From positions 25,758 to 89,757 of the forward strand of contig JBAYTU010000003.1 in the NCBI GenBank assembly GCA_041675465.1: a stretch of DNA of 64,000 nucleotides, read 5' to 3'. Position numbers and translations under genes: made by a program. The stretch is from QYQL01 sp041675465 (lineage in GTDB: Bacteria; Verrucomicrobiota; Verrucomicrobiia; Chthoniobacterales; Terrimicrobiaceae). Of this stretch, positions 35,449 through 44,477 are shown in pieces; positions within the stretch are counted from its first letter, which is position 1, and each line of letters opens with the position of its first letter. The notes beneath the pieces were generated by a model. It was given only the letters and a program-made list of their open reading frames with translations, searched no databases and was not told where the DNA came from.

Positions 35449-35478
35449 TTGTTTCCCGTGTCAAGGGCTCTGGGGCGG

Positions 35479-35611
35479 CCCAAATCCGCGCGTCACGCCA
35501 ACGATGGGAGGGCGAACCTCCGTGCCCGTTTATTACGGCTCAGACGGAGCTTCGCCCTCCCAGGACGGAGCTTCGCCCGCCCTCTCATTTCTTCCCCTAC
35601 GCGGATTTGGG
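35479..35611. repeat. Dispersed hairpin element, copy 2, with perfect 12-bp terminal inverted repeats
   Basis: Ends are CCCAAATCCGCG (35479-35490) and CGCGGATTTGGG (35600-35611), an exact inverted repeat. Inside, GGGAGGGCGAACCTCCG (35506-35522) and CGGAGCTTCGCCCTCCC (35545-35561) pair with one mismatch. The left half of the inner arms and the ends match the copy at 21887. No coding capacity. It sits between convergent genes (BFN and ispD). Confidence 0.8.
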
Positions 35612-35643
35612 GGCGGGGACGCGCGGCCCCCGGTTTTTCCGGG

Positions 35644-36342
35644 TCAGCCGGATTTCAGGACGGCCCCGGCGAGGGCCAGATCGCGCGGGAACGTGACCTT
35701 GAAGTTCAGGTTGCCATGAAAGACGGCCCTCGGGCGCAGGCCGGCCTGGATCAGGGCGGAAACTTCATCGGTGGCCTCGCGTCCGCCCAATCTGGCGGCT
35801 TCGAGGGCATCCCGCAGCCCCTCGAGTCCTGCGACCTGGGGGGTCTGCATCGCCCACAGCCCCTCGCGTGAAACCGTCTCGACGAGATGCCCCGCCCCGG
35901 CGGCTCGGTGGAGAGTGTCGCTGACCGGCTCGGCCGCGACTGCGGACCCCCATTCCTCGGCGGCCGCGACCACGAGGGAAATCATGGCCGGGGTCACCAG
36001 GGGGCGTGCGGCATCATGGACGGCGACGAGGGCGGCCCCCTGTGGGGCGAGGGCATCCAGCCCGTTCCTGACCGAATCCGCCCGTTCGGAGCCTCCGGGA
36101 ACGATCGACTGGAATTTCTTGTAGGGTGCCGCCAGGGCGGAGAATTCGTCCAGCCGCGATCCCGCGCAGACAAGGACGCACGCCCCGATGTCGTCGCAGG
36201 CTTCGAAGGCCGCCAGCGACCAGGTGACGAGCGGGCGTCCCGCAAGCGGCGCGGTGATTTTGTCGAACCCCATGCGTCGGCTGCCTCCGGCGGCCACAAT
36301 CAATCCCGAAGCGCGGGCAGGTCGGATTTCCATGCGGGTCAT
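35644..36342 (-). CDS. ispD: 2-C-methyl-D-erythritol 4-phosphate cytidylyltransferase
   Basis: 232 residues. LIVAAGGSRRMGFDKITAPL at the N-terminus is the CTP-binding loop, and VAVHDAARPLVTPAMISLVV, METVSREGLWAMQTPQV-like text and REATDEVSALIQAGLRPRAV match IspD. It couples MEP to CTP in isoprenoid synthesis. The start at 36342 (MTRMEIRP) is chosen because its ATG overlaps the upstream gene's stop by 4 bp; a second ATG is 9 bp inside. Confidence 0.93.
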   Translation of the reverse strand: MTRMEIRPARASGLIVAAGGSRRMGFDKITAPLAGRPLVTWSLAAFEACDDIGACVLVCAGSRLDEFSALAAPYKKFQSIVPGGSERADSVRNGLDALAPQGAALVAVHDAARPLVTPAMISLVVAAAEEWGSAVAAEPVSDTLHRAAGAGHLVETVSREGLWAMQTPQVAGLEGLRDALEAARLGGREATDEVSALIQAGLRPRAVFHGNLNFKVTFPRDLALAGAVLKSG

Positions 36343-37178
36343 TTCCCGGCGAGCGAAATGCCTTCCGCCTCCAGCTCGATCAGGCGTTTCCGGTAGAGGG
36401 TTCCGATGGCTTGTTTGAAGGCTTTTTTGCTGACGCCGAAGGCGGTGCGGATGGCGTCCGGCGGGCTTTCGTCGTTGTAGGGGAGACGGCCTCCGCCCGC
36501 TTTGAGGGCCGCGAGGATCTGGTCTGTGATCGGTCCGACGCGGGCGAACCCGCTGCGGTCGAGCGAGAGGTCGAGCTTGCCATCCGGGCGCACCGCTTTC
36601 ACGAACCCGTCGAGGCGGGCACCGGTTTCCAGCGGGCCGGAGAGCTCGGGCCCGTAGAGCATCCCCTGGTGGAGGTTGTTCACAACGGCCTTGTAGCCGA
36701 GCGGGGTCCGTCCGACGATGAGGAGATTCACCGGATGATCCCTGGTGTAAGCAGGAGGCGTTTTGCTGAACCAGCGTTGGAGGCGCGTGCTGGCCACGAT
36801 ACGGTTGGACTTCCCGTCGAGAAAGACATGCACGACAACCGTGTCCCCCACTTTCCGGAATCCCCCCTGCTCGCGCCGTGGCAGGAGAAGGTCTTTCTCC
36901 AGGCCCCAATCCAAAAACGCCCCGATGCTTGGCGAGACATCCACGATTTTCAAGGCCGCGAAGTCCCCGGCCATCGCGAGCGGCGTCTCCGTCGTCGCCA
37001 CCAGCCGGTCCTCCGAGTCCCGGTAGACGAAAACCTCGACCGTGTCCCCCGGCCTGGAACCCGGAGGAATGTATTTGCCCGGCAGAAGAATCTCGCCGCC
37101 CTCGCCGTCATCCAGAAAATACCCCGGCGGGCCCTCGCGGACGATTGCGAGCAGGTTGCGTTTTCCAAGGAGTGCCAT
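36339..37178 (-). CDS. CvfB-like S1-domain RNA-binding protein
   Basis: 279 residues. N-terminal S1-like and middle S1 units: LLPGKYIPPGSRPGDTVEVF, PSIGAFLDWGLEKDLLLPRR, LDGFVKAVRPDGKLDLSLDR. The C-terminus FGVSKKAFKQAIGTLYRKRL is the winged-helix of the CvfB/YitL family. Members are cytoplasmic RNA-binding proteins of uncertain role (virulence regulation in Staphylococcus). The gene precedes ispD with a 4-bp overlap. Confidence 0.87.
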   Translation of the reverse strand: MALLGKRNLLAIVREGPPGYFLDDGEGGEILLPGKYIPPGSRPGDTVEVFVYRDSEDRLVATTETPLAMAGDFAALKIVDVSPSIGAFLDWGLEKDLLLPRREQGGFRKVGDTVVVHVFLDGKSNRIVASTRLQRWFSKTPPAYTRDHPVNLLIVGRTPLGYKAVVNNLHQGMLYGPELSGPLETGARLDGFVKAVRPDGKLDLSLDRSGFARVGPITDQILAALKAGGGRLPYNDESPPDAIRTAFGVSKKAFKQAIGTLYRKRLIELEAEGISLAGK

Positions 37179-37247
37179 GCGGCTTACAACATGAACGCCG
37201 CCCCGCTTTTTGCACAGCGGGAAAAGACGCGGCAGTAGCCGGAGCCG

Positions 37248-38462
37248 TCAGGCACTCACTTCCTCCCGGTTTCCTCCGACCATCATCCAAGCGACGTGGC
37301 CGGGGTGTGCGAGCAGGGCCTCGTGGAGGTTCCCCGCCCGCCCGGCGTGGGGGACCGCGATCAAATCGGCCTCGGCACCCATGCGGATTTCTCCCAGCCT
37401 GCCGCCCATGCCGATCGCTTTCGCGGGGTTGAGGGTGGCCATTTCGAGGATGGTCCCGGGAGCGGTTTCCGGATGCCGACGGGCGGCGCATTGCATTTCC
37501 GCGAACATGTTGAGCGAACGGTTGCTGGCCAGGCTGTCGGTGCCAAGGCAGACGTTGAAGCCCTCGCGGAGAAACCGTTCCATCGGGAATGGCGGGCGCC
37601 CGAAATATTCGTGGCAGCACGGGCAGTGGATGATCGAGAAGTTTTTTCCGCGCAGGGACGCCCAGTCCTCCTCCTCGGGGAAATTCATGTGCGTGAGCAG
37701 CGATCCGTCGGGAAGGGCGTTTTCCGCGAGGAGCCGCGCCACCGGGCCGAGGGTGCCGGTATCGGACATTTTTCGTCCGAGACCAGCCAGAAAATCATAC
37801 ATCGGGCCACGCGCGCTCCGGAACATCTCGAATTCCTCATCCGACTCCGCAAGGTGGGTCATGGACGGCATGCCGTATTTTTCGCAGCAGAAGCGGGCCA
37901 GGCGGTAAAGGTCCGGAGAGGTTGTGTAGGGTGCGTGCGGGGAGAGCCCGAATCCCCCCGGCCAGTCTTCGCGGCCTTCAAAAAAGCTGAGGGCCCCGGC
38001 GACGACATCTTCCGTGTGGATGCGGTTCCGCACGTCCATCATCTCGTAGAACCACCAGGTGCGGATCGGGGGCGGGGGCATCCGGACCATCAGCTCGGGA
38101 AAGGACTCGATGTTGAAGACGCTGGTTGTCCCGTGGCGGATGAGCTCGCGGAAACCGGTCCGGATGGATTCGAGATAATCGGCGTCCGAGAGCGTGCGTT
38201 TGAGGTCGTTGATCCTGCGGACCCATCGCGAGAAGCTCGCGTTCGAGAGGATCGCCCCGCGCATGACCGAGTAATCCAGGTGGCAGTGGGCGTTGATGAG
38301 CCCGGGCATCAGGATCACATCGCCGAGGTCCTCGGCCTCGCGCCCGTCCCACTTCCCCCAGGCGGAGATTTTCCCCCGCTCGATGCTGACCATCCCGCCC
38401 TCGACCGGCGGAGCGGAAACCGGAAAAACGATGCGTGCGCGCAGGGTGGTCAAAGGGTTCAA
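37248..38462 (-). CDS. Metal-dependent amidohydrolase (Atz/Trz-type deaminase family)
   Basis: 404 residues from a TTG at 38462, preceded by GAGGAAGGA; an upstream TTG at 38495 is possible but has no Shine-Dalgarno. VILMPGLINAHCHLDYSVMR holds the metal-binding HxH, MTHLAESDEEFEMF a third His region, SIIHCPCCHEYFG a fourth, and FNVCLGTDSLASNRSLNMFA the metal-ligating Asp. The layout is that of cytosine/guanine/aminofutalosine deaminases. The substrate is not clear; aminofutalosine deaminase (menaquinone) is one option given the UbiD-type gene further on, but that is speculation. Confidence 0.83.
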   Translation of the reverse strand: MNPLTTLRARIVFPVSAPPVEGGMVSIERGKISAWGKWDGREAEDLGDVILMPGLINAHCHLDYSVMRGAILSNASFSRWVRRINDLKRTLSDADYLESIRTGFRELIRHGTTSVFNIESFPELMVRMPPPPIRTWWFYEMMDVRNRIHTEDVVAGALSFFEGREDWPGGFGLSPHAPYTTSPDLYRLARFCCEKYGMPSMTHLAESDEEFEMFRSARGPMYDFLAGLGRKMSDTGTLGPVARLLAENALPDGSLLTHMNFPEEEDWASLRGKNFSIIHCPCCHEYFGRPPFPMERFLREGFNVCLGTDSLASNRSLNMFAEMQCAARRHPETAPGTILEMATLNPAKAIGMGGRLGEIRMGAEADLIAVPHAGRAGNLHEALLAHPGHVAWMMVGGNREEVSA

Positions 38463-38640
38463 GGATTTGGGTTCCTTCCTCGAGTATCGACTCAAACGCT
38501 CGGCGAAACAGGTAAAAGATCACGGTGGTTTCGGCGAAACCACCCTGCCACATGCCGGTAGGGATGGCCCGCCGAGCCGTCCGTCAATCCCACCCGGTTC
38601 AGTGTCAAAATAGTGCGGCCTTTGCGCGAGCCTGTTTTCC

Positions 38641-39945
38641 TCACGGTGGTGGCCCTGCCGGCGCGAGGATGGCATCGCGCATTCCGTGGAGGAGTTTTTT
38701 ATCGTCCGGGCAGATGGTCGCCAGCACCCCGCCGCAGGAGACGCTGTTTTCGCCGACGAAATAATACGGGCAGAGTCGCACCCTTCCGCGCATCGGGCGG
38801 ATCTCGTCTTGACCGGGTGTCCAGTAGGACTCCTCCACGAGTCGGCCCGCGTGAAAGTCCTGGAGGATGTGCGGCCTGTGCCCGAAGTCCTTGAGGGCAT
38901 TTTCCAGTTCCGCCTGCCAGTCCTTTTGGGGCAGGTCGGAGGCCACCACCACGCCCCTCGACCCCCAGGCGTGCTCGGAAAACCCACTGATTTTGAGAAT
39001 GAAATGGCGTTGTTTCTGGCTGAAGTGCGCCACGTCATCCCACGAGTGGGCTTCGAGGCGCGGGAGCACGGCATGTCGCGGGAGCGGAGCCGGATCGACG
39101 AGCCATGTGTAGGGGATGACCCGCTGCAGGGCTTTCTGCGCGCGTTCCCCGAGTTCTCTGCGCCAGAATTCCGCCAACGGCTTCAGCCAGAAGAGCGCGA
39201 ACCAGAGCTTTTCCTCCAAGGCCGGCCTGAACGGCGGGGTGACCGAGATTGTTCCCTCCGCCGCCGCCCGCATGAGCGGGGGGGCGGCCGGGACGTTGGC
39301 GAGGTCGAACATCTCGAAAAACCGGTAGATGTTCGGCTGCCAGTCCTCCCGTGCGGAGGCATCCAGGACCCGCCATTTTCCCTTTTCGGAAAATTCCGCG
39401 TTGAGGGTTCCCGCCAGCCATTCCATTTCCGGGCGGTAGGTGGATGCTTCCTCGGAGACGACGAGATCTCCCCCTGGCAGGATGTCGGCGAACCCCCGCA
39501 GCATGCCATCGGCACCGCCGATGACCTGGTGCCCGAGGGAAGCGTAGGTTCTGTTCAGCCAGGCGGTGAGGCCGATTCCGCCCGGCACGCTGTCGATTTC
39601 CGCGATGGTGAACCCCCCGTTGGTGAGGACGAGATCCGGGCGGATGATTTTCGGGATGTCCCCAGCGAGGCCGTGTTCCCGCTGGTATTCCACGAGATCG
39701 GGCGGTTTTCCGCGGTCGAGAAGCTCCGCGACCCATGTCGGCTGCCGACCCTTCGCGCTGAGGCGGTAGAGTTGCTCGCAGGCGCGGAGGAACAGCACGA
39801 GCCGGTAGCCGAGTTTTTCGATGTCCTCCTGCAATTCCGGGTCCACCAGAAACGGGCGGGGTGAGACCCTCCAATCCTTCTCGTGAAACAACCCCCCCTC
39901 CGGCAGGGCGGCATGGACGGCGCGGGCGCTTTCCCCGGGGCTCAT
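38641..39945 (-). CDS. Uncharacterised conserved 434-residue protein
   Basis: I do not recognise a named family with certainty. Visible features: no signal peptide or membrane helix; a central region IIRPDLVLTNGGFTIAEIDS followed by VPGGIGLTAWLNRTYASL that recalls ATP-grasp-like carboxylate-amine ligases; a Trp/Phe-rich stretch near residues 210-240; and a Cys pair near the C-terminus (RLCPYYFVGENSVSCGGVLA). Its ATG overlaps the ruvA stop by 4 bp, so it is translated with ruvA. Composition is like its neighbours, so it is a resident gene. Confidence 0.6.
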   Translation of the reverse strand: MSPGESARAVHAALPEGGLFHEKDWRVSPRPFLVDPELQEDIEKLGYRLVLFLRACEQLYRLSAKGRQPTWVAELLDRGKPPDLVEYQREHGLAGDIPKIIRPDLVLTNGGFTIAEIDSVPGGIGLTAWLNRTYASLGHQVIGGADGMLRGFADILPGGDLVVSEEASTYRPEMEWLAGTLNAEFSEKGKWRVLDASAREDWQPNIYRFFEMFDLANVPAAPPLMRAAAEGTISVTPPFRPALEEKLWFALFWLKPLAEFWRRELGERAQKALQRVIPYTWLVDPAPLPRHAVLPRLEAHSWDDVAHFSQKQRHFILKISGFSEHAWGSRGVVVASDLPQKDWQAELENALKDFGHRPHILQDFHAGRLVEESYWTPGQDEIRPMRGRVRLCPYYFVGENSVSCGGVLATICPDDKKLLHGMRDAILAPAGPPP

Positions 39946-40547
39946 GACAGGATCTTCAGGGCCTGGCGGATCAGTTCCTCCGCGCTCGGGGCGGATTCCG
40001 ACAGATCCAACACCCTGCGGACGGCTTTGTGGGCCTCCACCTGTTTGTATCCCAGCGAGATGAGGGCGAGAACCGCATCGTGCATCCGGACGTCCGCCTC
40101 GCTCGGGGCGTTTTTCGCGCTCGAGGCCTCCCACTCGGCCGCGACGCCCACCTTGTCCTTCAGCTCGAGCACGATCCGCTCCGCAGTCTTTTTCCCCACC
40201 CCGCTGATTTTGGAAATGGCGGCGATGTCGCCGACGACCACGGCGGCCTTGAACATCTCTGCCGGGAGCCCGCTCAGGACGGCGAGGGCGATTTTCGGCC
40301 CGACCCCGGTGACGTGGTGGAGGAGGAGGCGGAAGAGGTCTCGTTCGTCCGGCGTGAGAAACCCGTAGAGGACATGCGCGTCCTCGCGGACCGCGAGGTG
40401 CGTGAGGATTTTCACCGGAGCCCCCGGTTGGGGCAGCCGTTCATAACTTGATACGGGGATCAGGATCTGGTAGCCGATGCCGTGGACGTTGACGACGATT
40501 TGGGTCGGCAGCGCTTCCGCGAGAGTTCCTTCGAGAAATGCAATCAC
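39942..40547 (-). CDS. ruvA: Holliday junction branch-migration protein RuvA
   Basis: 201 residues from a GTG at 40547 (IAFLEGTLAE...), the usual length. HLAVREDAHVLYGF completes the N-terminal OB fold; FRLLLHHVTGVGPKIALAVL and ISGVGKKTAERIVLELKDK are the two helix-hairpin-helix elements that bind junction DNA. The C-terminal domain III (DAVLALISLGYKQVEAHKAV) contacts RuvB. ruvB and ruvC are not in the window. The start overlaps by 10 bp the start of the divergent gene on the other strand. Confidence 0.93.
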   Translation of the reverse strand: MIAFLEGTLAEALPTQIVVNVHGIGYQILIPVSSYERLPQPGAPVKILTHLAVREDAHVLYGFLTPDERDLFRLLLHHVTGVGPKIALAVLSGLPAEMFKAAVVVGDIAAISKISGVGKKTAERIVLELKDKVGVAAEWEASSAKNAPSEADVRMHDAVLALISLGYKQVEAHKAVRRVLDLSESAPSAEELIRQALKILS

Positions 40548-41155
40548 ACCGCACCCATACCAGAGCTCCCGCAAAACTCAAATGGGCGATATCCGTTTTT
40601 CTGGTTTTTGGGGCGGGGTTCGCCTCCGCCGAGACCCATTGGGCGTGGATGGTGGAGCCCTCGTTCATGGACTACAAGGTCCGGCGGAAGATCGACGGTT
40701 CGGAGCGCACGATCGTTGCCCTCGTGCGGGTCAGGGACGGGGAGATTTACGCCGCCGAGGGCGGGCACGAGCGCATCATGGACATGGCGATGAAGCAGAT
40801 CGGGCCCGAGGCCTTGCGGGTGGCGTCCGGCGTCCTCGCCTCGATCAAACCGCAATTTGTCCGGGACAAGAACGGGGTGATCCAATACGCCGTCCTCGAG
40901 TCGGCCAACCCGTTGACGGCCTCGTGCGTGCTCGCGCCGGGATTCGCCGAAATGTTCGCCGCCACGCTCGGCCCCGACCTTCTCGTCGCCCTGCCAAACC
41001 GCAACCAGGTCCTCGTGTTCTCGAGGCAGGACCAGGCGTTCGCCCGGATGGGCGAGTTCATCATCTCCGGCTACCTCGGCTCGAATTATCCCGTGAGCCG
41101 CGAGATCTTTTCCCTGGAACACGGAAAGCTTCGCTCGCTCGGCGTCCTTCAATGA
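40538..41155 (+). CDS. Exported protein of unknown function
   Basis: 205 residues. A basic N-terminus and hydrophobic core (LKWAISVFLVFGAGFASA) form a signal peptide cleaved near residue 31. The mature part has mixed helix and strand and no recognised domain (TASCVLAPGFAEMFAATLGP, MGEFIISGYLGSNYPVSREI). It could be a periplasmic protein. The ATG lies inside the 5' end of ruvA on the opposite strand. Confidence 0.65.
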   Translation: MQSHRTHTRAPAKLKWAISVFLVFGAGFASAETHWAWMVEPSFMDYKVRRKIDGSERTIVALVRVRDGEIYAAEGGHERIMDMAMKQIGPEALRVASGVLASIKPQFVRDKNGVIQYAVLESANPLTASCVLAPGFAEMFAATLGPDLLVALPNRNQVLVFSRQDQAFARMGEFIISGYLGSNYPVSREIFSLEHGKLRSLGVLQ

Positions 41156-41264
41156 ACGGCGGATCGAAATCCCTGGAACAACGCTCTCTTTCGATTGGCA
41201 ATCGAAACCGATCCGGCCTTGCTTGTCAGAATCGTCGCGTGAACCCCGTGAATCATTTTCCTCC

Positions 41265-41498
41265 ATGAAACCCGCCTCACATCTTCAGGACCGGGCGGCG
41301 CGCGCCCGGAAAATCATCGAAACCCCGCAAAACTTCAAGGTGTGCGAAGGATGCGAGTCGGTCGTGACCGCGAGGGTCGCCACGTGCCCGAACTGCCACG
41401 GATACCGGTTTGACGATTCTGCGGAGCGGGTCATCGCGCAGGCCAACCTCCTCGCGTCGCGGCCCCAGCAGAGCGTCACTTCGGCGGATCTGGAGTAG
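41265..41498 (+). CDS. Small zinc-ribbon protein
   Basis: 77 residues from the ATG at 41265. Two CXXC motifs (VCEGCESVV and TCPNCHGYRF) form a zinc ribbon between residues 27 and 46. The rest is helical and charged. No partner is obvious. Short zinc-ribbon proteins of this kind often bind RNA or nucleic-acid enzymes, but here the role is unknown. Confidence 0.65.
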   Translation: MKPASHLQDRAARARKIIETPQNFKVCEGCESVVTARVATCPNCHGYRFDDSAERVIAQANLLASRPQQSVTSADLE

Positions 41499-41606
41499 CA
41501 CCGCGTATTGGCGCATTTTTGACTGTGTGGGTGCCTGTCATCCGGCGGCGGCCCTTTTTGCGGCTTCGCAGGAGCCCCCCCGACCAATCGATCTCTTCTG
41601 CGGGCA

Positions 41607-41636
41607 TTGACAGTTTCAAGAATCGGGCCAATCTTT
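41607..41636 (+). promoter_or_regulatory. Candidate promoter of the peroxiredoxin gene
   Basis: TTGACA at 41607-41612 is a perfect -35 hexamer. A -10-like CAATCT (41629-41634, spacing 16) or AATCTT (spacing 17) follows, about 20-25 bp before the ATG at 41657. The -10 is poor. Confidence 0.4.
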
Positions 41637-41656
41637 GCGGCTCACACCACAAATTT

Positions 41657-42133
41657 ATGGCACTCCCAATCGGCACCAAAGCTCCGGACTTCACCCTCAA
41701 ATCCATGACAGCCGACGGTCTCGTCGATGTCACCCTCTCGTCGAATTTCGACAAGCAGGCGACCGTGATCCTCTTTTTTCCGCTGGCATTCACCGGAGTC
41801 TGCACCCAGGAGCTCTGCGATGTGACAGCCGGGCTGCAAAAATACGCGGACCTGAATGCCGGGATCCTCGGGATCAGCGTGGACAGCCCGTTCGCGCAGT
41901 CCGCATGGGCGAAGAAGGAAGGGATCTCCATTCCGCTCCTGAGCGATCTGAACAAGACCGTCACTGCGGCCTACGACGTGGTTTTTCCGGGCCTCGCCGG
42001 AATCGGAGACACGTCGGCGCGTGCGGCGTTCGTCATCGATCAAGCCGGGCAGATCGTTTACAGCGAGCAGACCCCGACCCCGAAGGACCTTCCCGATTTT
42101 TCAAAAATTGAAGCGGCCCTCAAATCGCTCTGA
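41657..42133 (+). CDS. Peroxiredoxin (AhpE/BCP-like, thioredoxin-dependent)
   Basis: 158 residues. LILFFP-type strand followed by FPLAFTGVCTQELC, where the first Cys (about residue 50) is the peroxidatic one in the TxxC motif and the second may be the resolving Cys. VFPGLAGIGDTSARAAFVID holds the conserved Arg. It reduces hydrogen peroxide and organic peroxides with a thiol reductant. A TTGACA box lies 45 bp upstream. Confidence 0.93.
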   Translation: MALPIGTKAPDFTLKSMTADGLVDVTLSSNFDKQATVILFFPLAFTGVCTQELCDVTAGLQKYADLNAGILGISVDSPFAQSAWAKKEGISIPLLSDLNKTVTAAYDVVFPGLAGIGDTSARAAFVIDQAGQIVYSEQTPTPKDLPDFSKIEAALKSL

Positions 42134-42205
42134 TGCCGTCGGCTGGGCGGGCGCTGGCGGAATCCGGCACCCGTCCGGTCCGGGATTCCGGGAAAACATG
42201 GCGAG

Positions 42206-43039
42206 ATGCTGAAGGTGCCGGGATCGATACCGACAAGGAGCGAACATCCCGACCTCGGGCGCTTCCCGGATTTTCTCATTCTGGGCCCTCAGAGAACCGG
42301 AACGACCTGGCTGTATTTCAACCTCCATCTCCATCCGGAAATCCTCCTCCACCGGATGAAGGAGACGTATTTTTTCAGCACGCTGGGGAAGCCGGACAAC
42401 CCGCATTTCCTGTTCCCGTATCTGGAGGACTACTTGGATTCCTACCGGGAGCCGCTCCCGGAGCGGCTGAAGAAGCATTATGTCTCCCTCCGGAAATCCC
42501 TGTCGTTCTACCGCCCGAAGATCCGCGGCGAGGCCACGGCGTCGTATGCGCTCCTTCCCGAAGAGATCGTTGCGGAAATCGTGCGCCTGAAGCCGCAGAT
42601 CAAAGGAATCATCATGTTGCGCGATCCCGTGGAGCGCGCGTGGTCGCATGCGAAAAAGACCCTGGTCCGGGGAAAAAGCGAACCGGTGGGCTTCGAAAAA
42701 TTCCGCGCGTATTTCGAGACCTCGGGACAGAAGAGGCGCGCCGGATACTCCGCGATGATCGCGCTGTGGAAAAAGCACCTTGCCCCGGGGAATCTCCACA
42801 TCGGCCTCTACGACCGGATCGCGACCTCGCCCAAAGCCCTTCTCGAAGAAATGGAAGGATTTCTCGGGGTCACGACCAAGGCACTTTATTTCAACCGCCA
42901 CCTCACGATCAAGCTCAACCCCACCTCGGAGGATTCGATGCCCGGGGAAGTGCGGGCCTTCCTCGGGGAATTTCTCGCCGACGAAATCGCATCGTATCGC
43001 GGGCTCCTGAAGGAGGTCGGCAACGGCAGGACATTCTGA
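42206..43039 (+). CDS. Sulfotransferase family protein
   Basis: 277 residues. The PAPS 5'-phosphosulfate loop is FLILGPQRTGTTWLYFNLH near residues 24-42, and the 3'-phosphate contact is IIMLRDPVERAWSHAKKT at about residue 135-150. It should transfer sulfate from PAPS to a hydroxyl or amine of a glycan or lipid. Its role in this cell is unknown; it is not next to the polysaccharide cluster. It converges on the oxidoreductase gene. Confidence 0.88.
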   Translation: MLKVPGSIPTRSEHPDLGRFPDFLILGPQRTGTTWLYFNLHLHPEILLHRMKETYFFSTLGKPDNPHFLFPYLEDYLDSYREPLPERLKKHYVSLRKSLSFYRPKIRGEATASYALLPEEIVAEIVRLKPQIKGIIMLRDPVERAWSHAKKTLVRGKSEPVGFEKFRAYFETSGQKRRAGYSAMIALWKKHLAPGNLHIGLYDRIATSPKALLEEMEGFLGVTTKALYFNRHLTIKLNPTSEDSMPGEVRAFLGEFLADEIASYRGLLKEVGNGRTF

Positions 43040-43187
43040 ATGTTGCCGGAGGTCCGGAGAAGTGCGGTTGGTCGGACGTGCCGCTGCTTCTGTATGGGTT
43101 CAGCGGCGGGGCGCATTTCACCGCCTCCTTTGCCGCATGGTCGCCGGGGATGGACCACGCCCGGGAACAGACAAAAAAAGACACGAA

Positions 43188-44288
43188 TCAATCCACCTCT
43201 CCGTCCGCGAGTCCCTCGGGAAACGGCGAGGGGCGGGTCATCGAGCTGCTGAGTTCGATGTGCTGCCCGGTTTCCGACGAATCCAGAATGGAATGCATGA
43301 TGTCCAAGACGTGGTAGGCGGTGCGGGCGTTCGCGCGGTGCTCGCGGTTGTTCTGGCGGGCCGAAATCATGTCTGAAACCCCGAGGCCACGGGTGTTGTC
43401 CGCGTTGGCGAAGCCGAGCGGGATGTCGGTCCAATTCTCGTCCCCATTGCGCCGGATGCGGACCGGCCCGCCGAAGGTGTTGGGATCCGGGACGGAGAGC
43501 GTCGCCTCCGACCCGTAGATCTCGATGGGTGGCATCGAGTGGGCCCTGACGTCGAAGCTGGTCGCCAGCGTGACGATGGGCCCGGATTCGAAATCCAACA
43601 CGGCCGCGATGTGCGTCGGGGTTTCGACCTCGATTTTGGTGCCGGCCAGCGGCTGGCTGGTGATCGTCCTGGTCGGAAAACTCATCCGCGCCGAGCCGGT
43701 CACCCTGTGCACCGGTCCCAGAAGGGTCGTGAAAGCCGTGAGATAATACGGCCCCATGTCGAAAAGCGGCCCCCCGCCTTTTTTGAAAAAGAATTCGGGG
43801 TTGGGATGCCAGCTTTCCATGCCCGGACCGAGCATGAACCCGGCCCCGCCGACCGGTTCCCCGATCGCGCCCTCGTCGATCAACTTCCGGCACGTCTGGA
43901 GCCCGGCCCCGAGAAAGGTGTCCGGTGCACACCCGACAAGCAGGTCTTTTTCGCGGGCAAAACCGATCAGCTCGCGGGCTGCGCGGCGCTTTTGTGCGAG
44001 GGGTTTTTCGTTGTAGAGATGCTTCCCGTTTTTCAGCGCCTCCAGGCCGATCTCCGCATGAGCCGCCGGGATCGTCAGGTTGATCACGATCTCGATATCC
44101 CGGTCCGCCAGCAGTTGCTCCACCCGCAACGGGCGCGGGATCCCGTGCTTCCCGGCGAGCTCATGTGCGCGCGCAAAATCCAGATCCGCGCACGCCAGGA
44201 TCTCCAGGTTCCGGAACCTCGCCCCCGCCTCGGCGTAAATCTTGCTGATGTTCCCGCACCCGATAATCCCGGCCTTCATTTTTTTCAT
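43188..44288 (-). CDS. Gfo/Idh/MocA-family oxidoreductase
   Basis: 366 residues. An N-terminal Rossmann fold (AGIIGCGNISKIYAEAGARF) binds NAD(P); KHLYNEKPLAQKRRAARELI carries the EKP catalytic motif; the C-terminal alpha/beta sheet includes GGGPLFDMGPYYLTAFTTLL. Such enzymes oxidise or reduce sugars and inositols. ATGs at 44288 and 44279 are both possible. Verrucomicrobia carry many paralogues, so the substrate cannot be inferred. Confidence 0.88.
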   Translation of the reverse strand: MKKMKAGIIGCGNISKIYAEAGARFRNLEILACADLDFARAHELAGKHGIPRPLRVEQLLADRDIEIVINLTIPAAHAEIGLEALKNGKHLYNEKPLAQKRRAARELIGFAREKDLLVGCAPDTFLGAGLQTCRKLIDEGAIGEPVGGAGFMLGPGMESWHPNPEFFFKKGGGPLFDMGPYYLTAFTTLLGPVHRVTGSARMSFPTRTITSQPLAGTKIEVETPTHIAAVLDFESGPIVTLATSFDVRAHSMPPIEIYGSEATLSVPDPNTFGGPVRIRRNGDENWTDIPLGFANADNTRGLGVSDMISARQNNREHRANARTAYHVLDIMHSILDSSETGQHIELSSSMTRPSPFPEGLADGEVD

Positions 44289-44477
44289 GGTCCCGCGAAA
44301 ATGGCCGAGTCCCACGGCAAACCGCAAGCCGTAATGCGGATTTTATTTCGTTTTTCCGGCGTGCTCCGCCGACCCGTTCCCTGGCAGGCCCGACATTTCC
44401 CACACCGGGGAAATCCCGTCTGCTGCCCGGAAAAAATCCTCTCGTCTGAAAACGTCGGTTGGGCTAGTCTGCCGCCC

